A DNA stretch of 64,000 nucleotides from Methyloversatilis discipulorum. Its GTDB lineage: Bacteria > Pseudomonadota > Gammaproteobacteria > Burkholderiales > Rhodocyclaceae. The stretch is taken from NCBI RefSeq assembly GCF_018780585.1, contig NZ_JADMJL010000017.1, forward strand, positions 112,170 through 176,169, written 5' to 3'. This document shows, one piece after another, positions 51,826 to 61,011 of the stretch (position 1 is the first letter of the stretch; the number at the start of each line of letters is the position of its first letter). A program made the translations under genes and the position numbers. The notes beneath the pieces were generated by a model. That model saw only the letters and a list, made by a program, of their open reading frames with translations. It ran no database searches and was not told where the DNA came from.

Positions 51826-53013
51826 TTACAGCGCCTGCATCAGCGACTGCATCATTTCGGTCTGCGTCGAGATCACCTTGCTGTTGGCCTGGTAGTTGCG
51901 CTGCGCGGACATCAGGCTCACCAGTTCCGACGTCATGTCGACGTTCGACTGCTCCAGCGCACCGCCGGTCAGCGAGCCGGCCATGCCGGTGCCCGGCGTG
52001 AAATAGAGCGGATCGCCGGACAGCGACGAACTGGTCCAGCTGGTGTCGCTGACCGGGGTCAGCGAAGCTTCGTCAGGGAACACCGCCAGCGCGATGCGGC
52101 CGACCGGTTCCTTCACGTTGTTGCTGTACTGCGCGATGACCGAACCGTCTTCGGCGATCTGCACGCCTATCATCGTGCCGGACGCGTAGCCGTTGGCGGC
52201 ATTGACCCGCACGGTGGCGTCGCCGCCGAACTGCGTGGTGCCGGTGTAGTCGATGTCCACACTCAGCGCAGCTGCCCCCGCCGGCGTGCCGAGCGCCAGC
52301 GCGACCGGTGCGGCCGGCGTGACCAGCGCGCCGCTGGTGTTGAAGTCCATCACCGTCGTCGTCGGCAGTGCCGCACCATCGAAGGTGTAGTGGGCGGTGA
52401 TCTGGTTGGTGCCGGTCTTGACGAAGTACTGACCGACGCTGTGCTTGCCGCCCAGCGAGTCATACACGACCGCGACCTGCGAACTGTTGAAGGTGAGCGG
52501 ATTGGCCGGATCGAAAGGCGCGGCCGCCGGTGCCGCCCAGTCGGCCGACATGTTGCCGACGTACTGCAGCGTGTCGCTCGGCTTGGCCGGCACCTGGCCG
52601 GCAGGCACCTTGAGGTCGCCCATGGCGCCCAGCGTGGTGCTGCCGGACTGCATTTCGTAGCCCTGCAGCCGGCGGCCGAAGGTGTCGACGACATAGCCGT
52701 CCTTGTCGGTCGAGAAAATGCCGACGCGGCTGAACAGCGAGGCGCCGGCGGTATCGCGCGTCACGAAGAAGCCACGGCCCTGGATCGCCGCATCGAGTCC
52801 GCGACCGGTGGTGAGCACGCCGCCGCCGATGTCTATGCTCTGCGTCAGCGAAGCCACCTCGACGCCGGTCGGCTGGGTGCCGGCATACATCGCCGCGAAG
52901 TTGGCGCGGCTGGACTTGAAGCCATAAGTGCCGGTGTTGGCGATGTTGTTGCTGATGGTTTCGAGCTGGGTGTTGATCGCATTGATGCCGGACAGCGCGA
53001 TTTCATAACTCAT
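51826..53013 (-). CDS. flgE: flagellar hook protein FlgE
   Basis: A 395-residue hook subunit. The start INTQLETISNNIANTGTYGF is the rod/hook motif, and the end VSLMSAQRNYQANSKV matches the family. The central domain holds the hook body. The ATG at 53013 follows GAGAGAGGATACGG. Confidence 0.96.
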   Translation of the reverse strand: MSYEIALSGINAINTQLETISNNIANTGTYGFKSSRANFAAMYAGTQPTGVEVASLTQSIDIGGGVLTTGRGLDAAIQGRGFFVTRDTAGASLFSRVGIFSTDKDGYVVDTFGRRLQGYEMQSGSTTLGAMGDLKVPAGQVPAKPSDTLQYVGNMSADWAAPAAAPFDPANPLTFNSSQVAVVYDSLGGKHSVGQYFVKTGTNQITAHYTFDGAALPTTTVMDFNTSGALVTPAAPVALALGTPAGAAALSVDIDYTGTTQFGGDATVRVNAANGYASGTMIGVQIAEDGSVIAQYSNNVKEPVGRIALAVFPDEASLTPVSDTSWTSSSLSGDPLYFTPGTGMAGSLTGGALEQSNVDMTSELVSLMSAQRNYQANSKVISTQTEMMQSLMQAL

Positions 53014-53030
53014 GGACCGTATCCTCTCTC

Positions 53031-53699
53031 TCAGTTGACCGACGTGGCCGGACGGCCGTTGAAACGTGTGATGTAGGCCGGCGACACCTCGCCCAGGCCG
53101 GCGACGTTGAGCGCCACATTGCCGTTGCCGGCCATGCGCACGCTGAGCAGCCGGCCGGCGATCTCGGTGGCCGGCGTCTCGCCGGTTTCGGTCTCGACAC
53201 GCAGCGTATGCGCGCCGGCCGGCAGGCCGAGCGCGGCGGGATCGAGTTCGAACGGCACTTCGCCGGCCGCGCGGGTGCCGAGTTCGATGCGGCGCTCGAC
53301 GCCGTCCGGGCCGCTCAGCACGAGTGTCGTGCGCGCGCTCGACGACGCCAGCGTGAACGCGCCGCTGACCGGCTCGCTGCCGACCTCGACGGTGTCCGTA
53401 TTCACCATGATTTCCGAACCGACCTGGGCGCCGAGCGCCAGCACCTGCAGGCTGGACAGCACCGACGCATTGGCGCCAGTCTGCTGGGCCAGCGCCTGCA
53501 GCGACTCGACCTGGCTCAACTGCGTGAGCTGATTGACGAAGTCGCTCGGGTCGGTCGGCTCCAGCGGGTTCTGGTTGCGGATCTGCGCCACCAGCAGTCT
53601 GGTGAACAGTTCGGTCGGCGAGCCCTGTTCGCCGTTCGCCGCCTGCACCGCGTCGGACGCGCTGCCCTGGCTGCCTCCTACTACCTGACTGGTCTGCAT
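53031..53699 (-). CDS. flgD: flagellar hook assembly protein FlgD
   Basis: A 222-residue hook-cap protein. The signature LVAQIRNQNPLEPTDPSDFV near residue 35 and the C-terminal tandem FlgD domains (VLSGPDGVERR, LGEVSPAYI) are present. It scaffolds hook growth and is then lost. Confidence 0.96.
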   Translation of the reverse strand: MQTSQVVGGSQGSASDAVQAANGEQGSPTELFTRLLVAQIRNQNPLEPTDPSDFVNQLTQLSQVESLQALAQQTGANASVLSSLQVLALGAQVGSEIMVNTDTVEVGSEPVSGAFTLASSSARTTLVLSGPDGVERRIELGTRAAGEVPFELDPAALGLPAGAHTLRVETETGETPATEIAGRLLSVRMAGNGNVALNVAGLGEVSPAYITRFNGRPATSVN

Positions 53700-53702
53700 G
53701 CC

Positions 53703-54128
53703 TCACCCTTCTCCAAGTTTCAGAAGGGCCTGCTGCATCGACTTGACGCGACCGAGCACCTCCACATTGGTTTCAAAGGCGCGCGACGCCGACATCATGT
53801 CGGTCATCTCGGCCACCGAATTCACATTGGTGTAGAAAACCATGCCGTCCTCGTCGGCCAGCGGGTTGTCCGGCTCGTACACCGAATGCAGCGGCTCGGT
53901 GCTCTCGACCACGTCGAGCACCTGCACGCGGCCGGCCACCGCCGGCGCACCGTCGATGTCCTCGCCGCCCAGCAGCGTGGCGAACACCGGCTTGCGCGCG
54001 CGGTAGGCCGCCTCTTCCGATCCGGACGCCGAATGCGCGTTGGCGAGGTTGCTGGAAATGGTGTTGAGCCGCACGGTCTGAGCGGCCATGGCCGAGCCGG
54101 CGATCTGGGTGATGTCGCGGAATGACAT
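53703..54128 (-). CDS. flgC: flagellar proximal rod protein FlgC
   Basis: A 141-residue rod protein with VRLNTISSNLANAHSA near the start and MTDMMSASRAFETNVEVL near the end. It is 3 bp from flgD and 2 bp from flgB. Confidence 0.96.
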   Translation of the reverse strand: MSFRDITQIAGSAMAAQTVRLNTISSNLANAHSASGSEEAAYRARKPVFATLLGGEDIDGAPAVAGRVQVLDVVESTEPLHSVYEPDNPLADEDGMVFYTNVNSVAEMTDMMSASRAFETNVEVLGRVKSMQQALLKLGEG

Positions 54129-54130
54129 GG

Positions 54131-54496
54131 CTATTGTCCGGCGATGGCTTTCGCCAGCCCCTTGAGTTTCATGTTGGCGAAGGTGAGGCTGATCTGGAAA
54201 TCGGAGGTGTTCTGCGAGAAGGCGGCCTGCTCGACGCCGAGCTCCACCGTGTTGCCGTCCTGCGCCGCGTGATACGGCACGCGATAGAGCGTTTCGCCGC
54301 CCTCGCTGTCGAGCGACAGGCCACCAGCCTCACCCGCCATCGCCTGCCGCAGGCTGGACGCGAAGTCGACGTCGCGCGCCTGATAGCCCGGCGTGTTCTG
54401 GTTGGCGATGTTTTCGGCGATCACCCGCGTGCGCTCGGCACGCAGTTGCAGCGCCTGGCCGTGCACACCGAGCGCCTTCCCGAAATCGATACCCAT
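54131..54496 (-). CDS. flgB: flagellar proximal rod protein FlgB
   Basis: A 121-residue rod protein with the motif IAENIANQNTPGYQARD. I start at ATG 54496, with CAGGAGCCGAC upstream. First gene of the leftward flgBCDEFGHIJKL unit, divergent from flgA. No clear sigma-54 or sigma-28 promoter was seen in the 201-bp gap between them. Confidence 0.94.
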   Translation of the reverse strand: MGIDFGKALGVHGQALQLRAERTRVIAENIANQNTPGYQARDVDFASSLRQAMAGEAGGLSLDSEGGETLYRVPYHAAQDGNTVELGVEQAAFSQNTSDFQISLTFANMKLKGLAKAIAGQ

Positions 54497-54697
54497 GTCG
54501 GCTCCTGTCTGGATGGGCGACAGACCGAACGCGCTCGCGACGATGCGAAAGCATGCGTTCATTCTGTCGGCCTGAATTAAGCGTATGCGTATAGTTCAGG
54601 GACACCATCGACAATCCGCCGGCGAACTTGAGGCCGCCGATGCGGATATTTCTCACGTTCGCATTGCTGCTATCGTCACCGGCCTCAGGAGATTCCG

Positions 54698-55432
54698 ATG
54701 CACCGAAAGAGCCATTCCTTCAGCATGAACAACGTCGCCGGCCTGCTCGCTGTGCTGCTCTGTCTGCCTGCCGCCGCGCAGGCGGACACGACGGCACAGA
54801 TCGTCCGCCAGGTGGATGCTGCGGCCCGCCAGCAGCTTGAACAGCAGGCCGAACGCATGGGCCTGGTCGACCCGCGCATCACGCTCACCGTGCAGCCGCC
54901 GAGCAAACCTCTGCCGCCCTGCGCAGGACGCATCGAGATCGAGGCGCAGGAGATGAAATCACCGTCTCACCTGCGCTACACCGTGCGCTGCGCCGACGAC
55001 GGCGGATGGACGCGCAAGATGCAGGCGCGCGCGCGCATCGTCGCCGACGTCGTGGTCGCGGCCACCGACATTGCCGCCGGACATCCGATCGGCGACGCCG
55101 ACATCGAAGTCGATGCCCGCGACGTAACCGCAGTCGCCGATTTCTTCGCCGATCCGGCCGACGTGATCGGCATGACCGGACGCCGCCCGCTGAAGGCCGG
55201 CGACCTGCTGCGCAAGCGTCTGCTGGCCACCGCAGTGCTGGTGAAGCGTGGCGACGAGGTGCACATCGTCGCGCGCAACCAGGGCATCGAGGTGCAGGTA
55301 TCCGGCGAGACGCTCGACTCAGGTGGCATGGGCGATCTGGTCCGCGTGCGCAATCTGTCCTCGGGGACCGTGCTGCGCGCGCGGGTGACCGGCGCCGGCG
55401 AGGTCGAACCGGTCAGCCGCACCGCTCAGTAA
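54698..55432 (+). CDS. flgA: flagellar P-ring assembly chaperone FlgA
   Basis: A 244-residue periplasmic protein with a signal peptide (AGLLAVLLCLPAAAQA) and a SAF domain (VVVAATDIAAGHPIGDADIE). It ends with the conserved ASP/ChapFlgA stretch (GDEVHIVARNQGIEV, then LVRVRNLSSG). It helps FlgI assemble. It is the only rightward gene in the flagellar locus and converges on the muramidase gene with 7 bp of overlap. Confidence 0.94.
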   Translation: MHRKSHSFSMNNVAGLLAVLLCLPAAAQADTTAQIVRQVDAAARQQLEQQAERMGLVDPRITLTVQPPSKPLPPCAGRIEIEAQEMKSPSHLRYTVRCADDGGWTRKMQARARIVADVVVAATDIAAGHPIGDADIEVDARDVTAVADFFADPADVIGMTGRRPLKAGDLLRKRLLATAVLVKRGDEVHIVARNQGIEVQVSGETLDSGGMGDLVRVRNLSSGTVLRARVTGAGEVEPVSRTAQ

Positions 55433-56145
55433 CCCTGCGCGCGGATCTGCCCGGCCACGCGCACCAGCTTGCTGGCGTAGTCCGGGTCGGTCGCGTAACC
55501 GCCCTGCACCAGCCCGGCAGCGAATGCCTGCACGTCCGCGCCAGCGTTCAGGGCGCCGGCGTAGCGCGGGTTGTCGAGCAGCAGTCGCGCGTAGTCGCGG
55601 AACGCCGAGGCGCCATCGACATAGCTGCGGAAGGCGGCGCTGACCTGCGCGGCAGCGCCATCCAGGTATTCCGTCGTGCGCGCCTCCACCGTTGCGCCGC
55701 GCCACGCGCCACCGGCCTTGATGCCGAACAGGTTGTGACTGTCGCTGCCGTCGGCCGCGCGCAGCGGCCTGCGCCCCCAGCCGGATTCGAGTGCCGCATG
55801 TGCAATGACGGCGTCGGTACTCACGCCCAGCTGGCGCGCCGCTTCGCTCGCCCAGGGACGGATGCCGGCGACGAAGTCGCGTCGTCCGGACTCGTCGGCG
55901 CCCGACGCATTGACGCCGTCAACGCCGCGCGTCGCGTTGCGCAGCAGCTGCGCTTCCGGACTGAGCGCTGCGGTGCTGCCGACGAGGTCAGCGCCAGCAG
56001 TCGATCCCTGCCGGATGAAGCGGCCGACTTCGGCCGACACTTCACCGAACAGCGGAGCGAACTGCCCGCCGGCACCGGTCGCTGCCGCCGGACGGGTCGG
56101 TTCGACATTGGGCATCAGCGCCCGCGCCGGTTCAGGCCGGAGCAT
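55426..56145 (-). CDS. stand-alone flagellar muramidase (FlgJ C-terminal type glucosaminidase)
   Basis: A 239-residue protein. Residues about 75-239 are a glucosaminidase/FlgJ-like domain with HAALESGWGRRPL (catalytic Glu), SHNLFGIKAGG, TEYLDGAAAQVSAAFRSY and VQGGYATDPDYASKL. This is the half missing from the FlgJ-like protein at 47892-48314. It opens a hole in peptidoglycan for the rod. The start at 56145 overlaps flgN by 14 bp. Confidence 0.88.
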   Translation of the reverse strand: MLRPEPARALMPNVEPTRPAAATGAGGQFAPLFGEVSAEVGRFIRQGSTAGADLVGSTAALSPEAQLLRNATRGVDGVNASGADESGRRDFVAGIRPWASEAARQLGVSTDAVIAHAALESGWGRRPLRAADGSDSHNLFGIKAGGAWRGATVEARTTEYLDGAAAQVSAAFRSYVDGASAFRDYARLLLDNPRYAGALNAGADVQAFAAGLVQGGYATDPDYASKLVRVAGQIRAQGY

Positions 56146-56551
56146 AGGTCTGGTCCTCGCCGTGCAGCACACGCTGCATGATTTCGTACTGGTCGGTCAT
56201 CAGCAGGCAGTTGCGTGCATTGAGCCGCTTGCATTCGGCGACCAGCGCCTCCAGCCGGGTCCACATCGCCCGACAGCGTTCGCGGCTGTCGTCCGGCAAT
56301 TCGTCGAACACGCTGTCCATGCGGCCGCTGACGCCGTACAGGCTGCTCACCACGCGGGCGCGCAGCAGACGTCGCCCGTCGAGCACCTGCACCGCCTCGG
56401 TGATGCGTGCCGCCAGCGCGCGCAACGCCGTCGCGTCGTGGCGAAGCGCCGCGTGAAACTGGCTGTCGAGCATCAGGCGCAGCGCACCGTAATCCGCCAC
56501 GTCGCTGAGTACGTCGCGCAGCAGGCGGGCGATGGCCTCGCCGCGCTTCAT
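56132..56551 (-). CDS. flgN: flagellar export chaperone FlgN
   Basis: A 139-residue all-helical protein. It fits FlgN, the chaperone for FlgK and FlgL, by length, by the ending NARNCLLMTDQYEIMQRVL, and by its place after flgM (overlap of 4 bp). Sequence conservation in this family is low. Confidence 0.8.
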   Translation of the reverse strand: MKRGEAIARLLRDVLSDVADYGALRLMLDSQFHAALRHDATALRALAARITEAVQVLDGRRLLRARVVSSLYGVSGRMDSVFDELPDDSRERCRAMWTRLEALVAECKRLNARNCLLMTDQYEIMQRVLHGEDQTYAPA

Positions 56552-56823
56552 CCCTTGCTGCCGTGAAAACGTTCGATCAGACCGGCCAGCTTGTCGGCGT
56601 CGAAGGGCACCTCGCCGCGCGCCAGCGCCTCGCGCAGCGCATCGACGCGCGCCTGATCGATCTCCGGCAGTGCGCGCATCGCCTCCATCGCCGGCTGCAG
56701 CGTCGACGACTGCAACTTCGCAGGCGAAGCCGGTGCGACGGCCTGCGGCGCCTCCACCGGGCCGTTACCGCTGACCGCACCCGGCGCGCTGACGCCGGCT
56801 GCACCACTGCTTGTGATTCTCAT
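56548..56823 (-). CDS. flgM: anti-sigma-28 factor FlgM
   Basis: A 91-residue protein. The first 45 residues are disordered. The C-terminal helices (LPEIDQARVDALREAL and DADKLAGLIERF) match the sigma-28-binding region. It holds FliA inactive until the hook is complete. I start at ATG 56823. It shares a unit with fliA, motA and motB upstream. Confidence 0.9.
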   Translation of the reverse strand: MRITSSGAAGVSAPGAVSGNGPVEAPQAVAPASPAKLQSSTLQPAMEAMRALPEIDQARVDALREALARGEVPFDADKLAGLIERFHGSKG

Positions 56824-56873
56824 CTGATGTCCTCTCGATCGTGTTCGCATGCAAGCTCACCTGTCCACGCGAC

Positions 56874-57860
56874 TCAGCGGCCGGTGCCGGCCGGCGGCGC
56901 CACCAGCTGCGTTCGCAGCTGCTCCAGCGCATCCCGGTCCGGCATCGCTGCGTGCGCGCCTTCGGCGAAAGGCAGCCGCTCGTTCGGCAGACCATACATC
57001 GCCGCCACCAGCTCAGCCTGCCTGCTGGTCAGTATCAACAGTTCGATGCGCCGGTTCACGCCGGCCGTCGCATCTTCGGTATTCAGCGGCGCCCGGTCCG
57101 CCATGCCGACCACCTGCAGCACGCTGCCGGTCGGCATGCCGCCGGCCAGCAGCTGCGAGCGGGCGGTCAGCGCGCGATTGCTCGACAGCGTCCAGTTCGA
57201 GAACGCCGCGTGATCACGATTCGCATACTGCACCGAATCGGTGTGACCAACGATGAGCATCTGGTTCTCCATCTGCGCGAACAGCGGCCCCAGCGAACGC
57301 AGCAGCTTGCGGAAGCGCTCGGTGGCGAAGGAGCTGCCGCGGTCGAACATGCCCTGCTGGTCGGTGTCGTGCAGCATCACGCGCAGGCCATAAGGCGTAA
57401 CCACCGACTGCAGATTGCCTTCGAGGCCGGCGTCCGCGCTCATCTTCTTCATCACGCGGGCGAGCGCCTGCATATCGGCGGCGGATTCGTAACGCACGCG
57501 CGCCGTGCGCGGGCCGTCCGCCGGCGCGGTCTCGCCACGCGCGGCACTTTCGCCGGGCGCTGACATGCCTTCGCGCGGCGGCATCGGCTCGCGCTCGATC
57601 AGGCTGCCGCGCGGGCCGCCGAGCGACTGCGCCATCAGGCCGCTGCCTTCGTCGATGCGGCTGCTGTCGGACGCGCGCAGCACCTGCTCCAGCGATTCCT
57701 GTTCGCGCGAGGCGAGCAGCCACAGCACCAGAAAGAGGCAGAGCAACGCCAGGCAGAAGTCGGCGAAAGCCACCTTCCACGAACCGCCGTGCGACTCCTC
57801 GTGTCCCTTTCCGGACACGCGCTTGACGACGGTTGCGCCATGCGCGTCAGGCTTCGACAC
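56874..57860 (-). CDS. motB: flagellar stator protein MotB (LafU-type)
   Basis: A 328-residue stator. One N-terminal helix (WKVAFADFCLALLCLFLVLW) carries the proton-path aspartate. The C-terminal OmpA-like peptidoglycan-binding domain has VGHTDSVQYANRDHAAF and NRRIELLI. I start at GTG 57860, with GGAGACAAAC upstream, giving a 14-bp overlap with motA. Confidence 0.94.
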   Translation of the reverse strand: MSKPDAHGATVVKRVSGKGHEESHGGSWKVAFADFCLALLCLFLVLWLLASREQESLEQVLRASDSSRIDEGSGLMAQSLGGPRGSLIEREPMPPREGMSAPGESAARGETAPADGPRTARVRYESAADMQALARVMKKMSADAGLEGNLQSVVTPYGLRVMLHDTDQQGMFDRGSSFATERFRKLLRSLGPLFAQMENQMLIVGHTDSVQYANRDHAAFSNWTLSSNRALTARSQLLAGGMPTGSVLQVVGMADRAPLNTEDATAGVNRRIELLILTSRQAELVAAMYGLPNERLPFAEGAHAAMPDRDALEQLRTQLVAPPAGTGR

Positions 57861-58764
57861 GTTTGTCTCCGGCACGGCGGCGCGGCGTGGCATCCGGATC
57901 GCCGGCGCCCTGCATCGCGTTGATCCAGCTTTCGAGTCGGGCGAAGCTCGGCTTGATGTTCAGCTGCACCAGGCGACGACCGGCGTCGATCGCCAGCAGC
58001 GGTGGCTTGCCGGACACATGGGTGACCAGCACCACCTTCACCGACTCCAGGGCCTGAAGCTCCTCGCCCACCAGCTGCTTCATCATGTTGCTGATCGGAT
58101 CGAGCACGCCGTAGCAGAAGAAGATGCCGATGAAGGTGCCGACCATGGCCGAGCCGACGCGCACCGCGATCTCGCCGGTGCCTGCGCCGTCGGCCACGAC
58201 GTTCATCGTCATCACGATGCCCAGCACCGCGGCCAGGATGCCGAAGCCCGGCATCGCCTCGCCTATCTTGCCGAGCGAACGCGCCGGCTGCGACATTTCC
58301 TCGTGGATGGCCTCGATTTCCTGTTCGAGCACGCCTTCGAGCTCGTGCGCGTTGATCTTGCCCATCGCCATCAGCCGGAAGTTGTCGACGATGAAGTGCA
58401 GCAGCTTCGGCTCTTCGAGTATCAGCGGATAGCGGCGGAACATTTCGCTCTCCTGCGGCGCCTCGACGTGGGCGTCCAGCGCCTTCAGGCCGCCGGCCGC
58501 GGTCTGCAGCAGTTCGTACATCAGCAGCAGCAGCTGGCGCTGGAACTCCTCGCCCTGCTTGCGCCGCAGCATCACCTTGCGCAACTGCAGCCACATCTCC
58601 TTCAGCACGTGTCCTGGGTTGCCGAGCACGATGGCGCCGGCCGCGGCGCCGACGATGATGATCAGTTCGATCGGTTCCCAGATCACTGCGAGCTTCCCGC
58701 CATGCAGCATGAAGCCGCCGAACACGCTGATCAGGATGATGGCGACGCCTACGATGGACTGCAT
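57847..58764 (-). CDS. motA: flagellar stator protein MotA (LafT-type)
   Basis: A 305-residue protein with four transmembrane helices. The conserved prolines lie in EAMPGFGILAAVLGIV and in FCYGVLDPISNMM, and the cytoplasmic loop carries the charged residues that meet FliG. It forms the proton channel with MotB. It sits directly after fliA, as in lateral systems. Confidence 0.95.
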   Translation of the reverse strand: MQSIVGVAIILISVFGGFMLHGGKLAVIWEPIELIIIVGAAAGAIVLGNPGHVLKEMWLQLRKVMLRRKQGEEFQRQLLLLMYELLQTAAGGLKALDAHVEAPQESEMFRRYPLILEEPKLLHFIVDNFRLMAMGKINAHELEGVLEQEIEAIHEEMSQPARSLGKIGEAMPGFGILAAVLGIVMTMNVVADGAGTGEIAVRVGSAMVGTFIGIFFCYGVLDPISNMMKQLVGEELQALESVKVVLVTHVSGKPPLLAIDAGRRLVQLNIKPSFARLESWINAMQGAGDPDATPRRRAGDKRVEA

Positions 58765-58794
58765 GATTCGTTTCCTCTTCGTTCGCCCCGGCGG

Positions 58795-59517
58795 TCAGCC
58801 GAGGAAGGCCTTCATTTTCCTGAGCGCGCCCTTGTTGATCTGGCAGATGCGCGCTTCGGTCAGGTCCAGCACCGCCGCGATCTCGCGGTAGCTGAGTTCG
58901 AATTCGTAATAGAGCTGGATCACGCGCTGTTCGCGCTCGTCCAGCTGCGTCAGGGCCTGCGCAAGACTGCGCCGGGTCATCAGCTGTTCTTCCGGCGACA
59001 GGCCTGCAGCCGCCATCTCGTGCATTTCGCCAACCAGTTCGTCGAAGCTGGCGATGGTTTCGGCGTTCTCGGCCAGCAGGTGGGCCTGGAAGGCGTCGGC
59101 CTCGATGCCGAGCGCAGCGCATGCCTCGGCTTCGGTCGGTTCGCGGCCAAGCTGACGGGTCAGCGCGCGCACCGCGTCACGGGTGCGATGACTGTCCTGG
59201 CGTACGGTGCGCGGCCGCCAGTCCTGCCGTCGCAGTTCGTCGAGGATGGCGCCGCGCACGCGCAGCGCCGCATAGCCACCGAAACCGGGATCGGGTGTGC
59301 CGTAGCGGCGCAACGATTCGAGCAGGCCGAGCAGGCCGATCTGCTCCATGTCCTCACGGTCCATCGCTCCGGAGACCTGGGACAGCAGCTGGCGGACGAT
59401 GCGCTTGACCAGCGGGGCGTACTCCACCAGCCAGCGCTGCTCCTCGGCGGCGTTCAGCGTGCGCGCCGCCGCGCTGCTCACCTCGGCGTAGTCCGAATGC
59501 ATGTCCATGTCATTCAA
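58795..59517 (-). CDS. fliA: flagellar sigma-28 factor FliA (LafS-type)
   Basis: A 240-residue sigma factor. Region 2 (DREDMEQIGLLGLLESLRRY), region 3 (RVRGAILDELRRQDW) and region 4 (LSYREIAAVLDLTEARICQI) are all present. It transcribes late flagellar genes. Its 5' end overlaps the fliL stop by 8 bp. Confidence 0.95.
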   Translation of the reverse strand: MNDMDMHSDYAEVSSAAARTLNAAEEQRWLVEYAPLVKRIVRQLLSQVSGAMDREDMEQIGLLGLLESLRRYGTPDPGFGGYAALRVRGAILDELRRQDWRPRTVRQDSHRTRDAVRALTRQLGREPTEAEACAALGIEADAFQAHLLAENAETIASFDELVGEMHEMAAAGLSPEEQLMTRRSLAQALTQLDEREQRVIQLYYEFELSYREIAAVLDLTEARICQINKGALRKMKAFLG

Positions 59518-59959
59518 CGATCAGCTTGCCGACCATCGCCTCGACGAAGGGCTTGCTGCGATGCGCCTTGTCGTAGTCTTCCGTGAAGGCTCGGTTGACC
59601 TCGGCCGCCAACTCGTCGATGGTCATCGCGCTGACCTGCTGCGCGGTCATCGACGCCAGCGCGCGTACCGCGATGCTGCGCAGCAGCGGCAGGTGCTCCT
59701 TGGTGTCCTTCTCCTTCTCGATGGCGGTGGTGAACACCAGATCCATCGACATGTAGCGCGTCACGTTCTCCTCCGGCGCGCGTCGCAGCATGACGACCAC
59801 CTTGTCGAGGCTCACGTACTTCTGCGGCACGGCCTCCTTCGGCACCGCAGCCTGAGCGTCGGCGCCGCCAGCGTCCTTCATGCCGAACCACCAGACCGCG
59901 CCGCCGCCAGCCGCCGCCAGCACGACGCCGACCACCGCGAAAATGATCGCCTTCTTCAT
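59510..59959 (-). CDS. fliL: flagellar basal body-associated protein FliL
   Basis: A 149-residue protein with one N-terminal helix (IIFAVVGVVLAAAGGGAVWWF) and the periplasmic FliL domain (YVSLDKVVVML, then LPLLRSIAVRALASM). It supports the stator ring. Confidence 0.9.
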   Translation of the reverse strand: MKKAIIFAVVGVVLAAAGGGAVWWFGMKDAGGADAQAAVPKEAVPQKYVSLDKVVVMLRRAPEENVTRYMSMDLVFTTAIEKEKDTKEHLPLLRSIAVRALASMTAQQVSAMTIDELAAEVNRAFTEDYDKAHRSKPFVEAMVGKLIVE

Positions 59960-59964
59960 CGGAT

Positions 59965-61011
59965 TCAGCTCCCGTCCGTCGCCAGAGCGAAGCGCGACAT
60001 CCCGGCCCCGGCCTGTGCCTCGGCCAGTGCCTCACCCGGGTTCTCGTCGTCCCTGCCCTGCTGTTGTTGTCCCGAGCGTGAGCGGCCGTCGGCGTCGCGG
60101 CCGTTGGCATCGCGACCGGATTCGGCGACGACCACGGTTACGTCGCCCTGCGCATGGCGCTGGCCAAGATCGGCGCGCAGGCTGTCGCCGATGGCGTGGA
60201 GCTGTCGCAGCACCTCGCCGTTGCTGGCGCTCAGATGCACCTGCAGCGCACCTCCCACATCCTGCTGCACGATGATTTCGATGCGGCCGAGCGTCGGCGG
60301 GTCGAGGCGGATCACCGCCCGCTCGCCATGCTGCACGGTCTGCAGTTGCAGGCGTTCGCCCAATGCATCGGTCAGCGGCTGCTGCCAGCTGTGCGGCGAG
60401 GCCGGGACGAGCTTCAGTACGGTCTCGGCTGACGCCGGTGCCGATGGCATGACCGCCGCTTGCAGACCATGTGCCGACTGCGGCACCGGCTGTACGGTCT
60501 CGACGACGTCAGCGCGCGGTCCGTCGGTCGGCAGCGACGGCAGCACAGCTGCGGCGCCACCGGCAGGGGCCACCGGTGCGAGCGCGCGGCCGGCTGCGGC
60601 AGCCGGGGCGGACTGCAGCGGCTGCGACGGCAACGGAAGCGGCACCGCCAGTACAGAGACGGGCAGTGCCGGGGCTTCGCCGGACTGCACTTCGTCGGCC
60701 CCCACGTCGTGTTCGGCGATGCCACTGCTCGCGTGCAGCGCGGCCGGCAGCGATGACTGCGACGGCAGGCGGGCATCGAAGGCAGCACGGTCCACACCCG
60801 GCATATCGGTGTCGGTCCGCTGCGTCGATGCTTCGCCTACGACGACGTCCGGCGACGCGAGACCGAGCGCGCGGAACAGATCCACGAAGGCCTGCGGTGC
60901 ACTCGTGGCCGACGTCGGCAAAAGGCCGGCCGACGGTGCAGGCAGCGCCGGTGCCGACGTCGGCAGCGTTGCCGGCGCCGCACTGCCCAGGGTGAGGATG
61001 TTTTGCGTCAT
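59965..61011 (-). CDS. fliK: flagellar hook-length control protein FliK
   Basis: A 348-residue protein. The first 220 residues are Ala/Pro-rich and serve as the ruler. The C-terminal hook-length domain is clear (WQQPLTDALGERLQLQ, RLDPPTLGRIEIIV, LSASNGEVLRQLHAI). It measures the hook and switches export. The start overlaps the FliT-like stop (ATGA). Confidence 0.9.
   Translation of the reverse strand: MTQNILTLGSAAPATLPTSAPALPAPSAGLLPTSATSAPQAFVDLFRALGLASPDVVVGEASTQRTDTDMPGVDRAAFDARLPSQSSLPAALHASSGIAEHDVGADEVQSGEAPALPVSVLAVPLPLPSQPLQSAPAAAAGRALAPVAPAGGAAAVLPSLPTDGPRADVVETVQPVPQSAHGLQAAVMPSAPASAETVLKLVPASPHSWQQPLTDALGERLQLQTVQHGERAVIRLDPPTLGRIEIIVQQDVGGALQVHLSASNGEVLRQLHAIGDSLRADLGQRHAQGDVTVVVAESGRDANGRDADGRSRSGQQQQGRDDENPGEALAEAQAGAGMSRFALATDGS

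Noticed and set aside
54497..54697. Sigma-54 or sigma-28 promoter in the flgB-flgA gap
   Set aside because: I found GG-N10-GC only with AAGC instead of TTGC, and no TAAA/GCCGATAA pair at the right distance.
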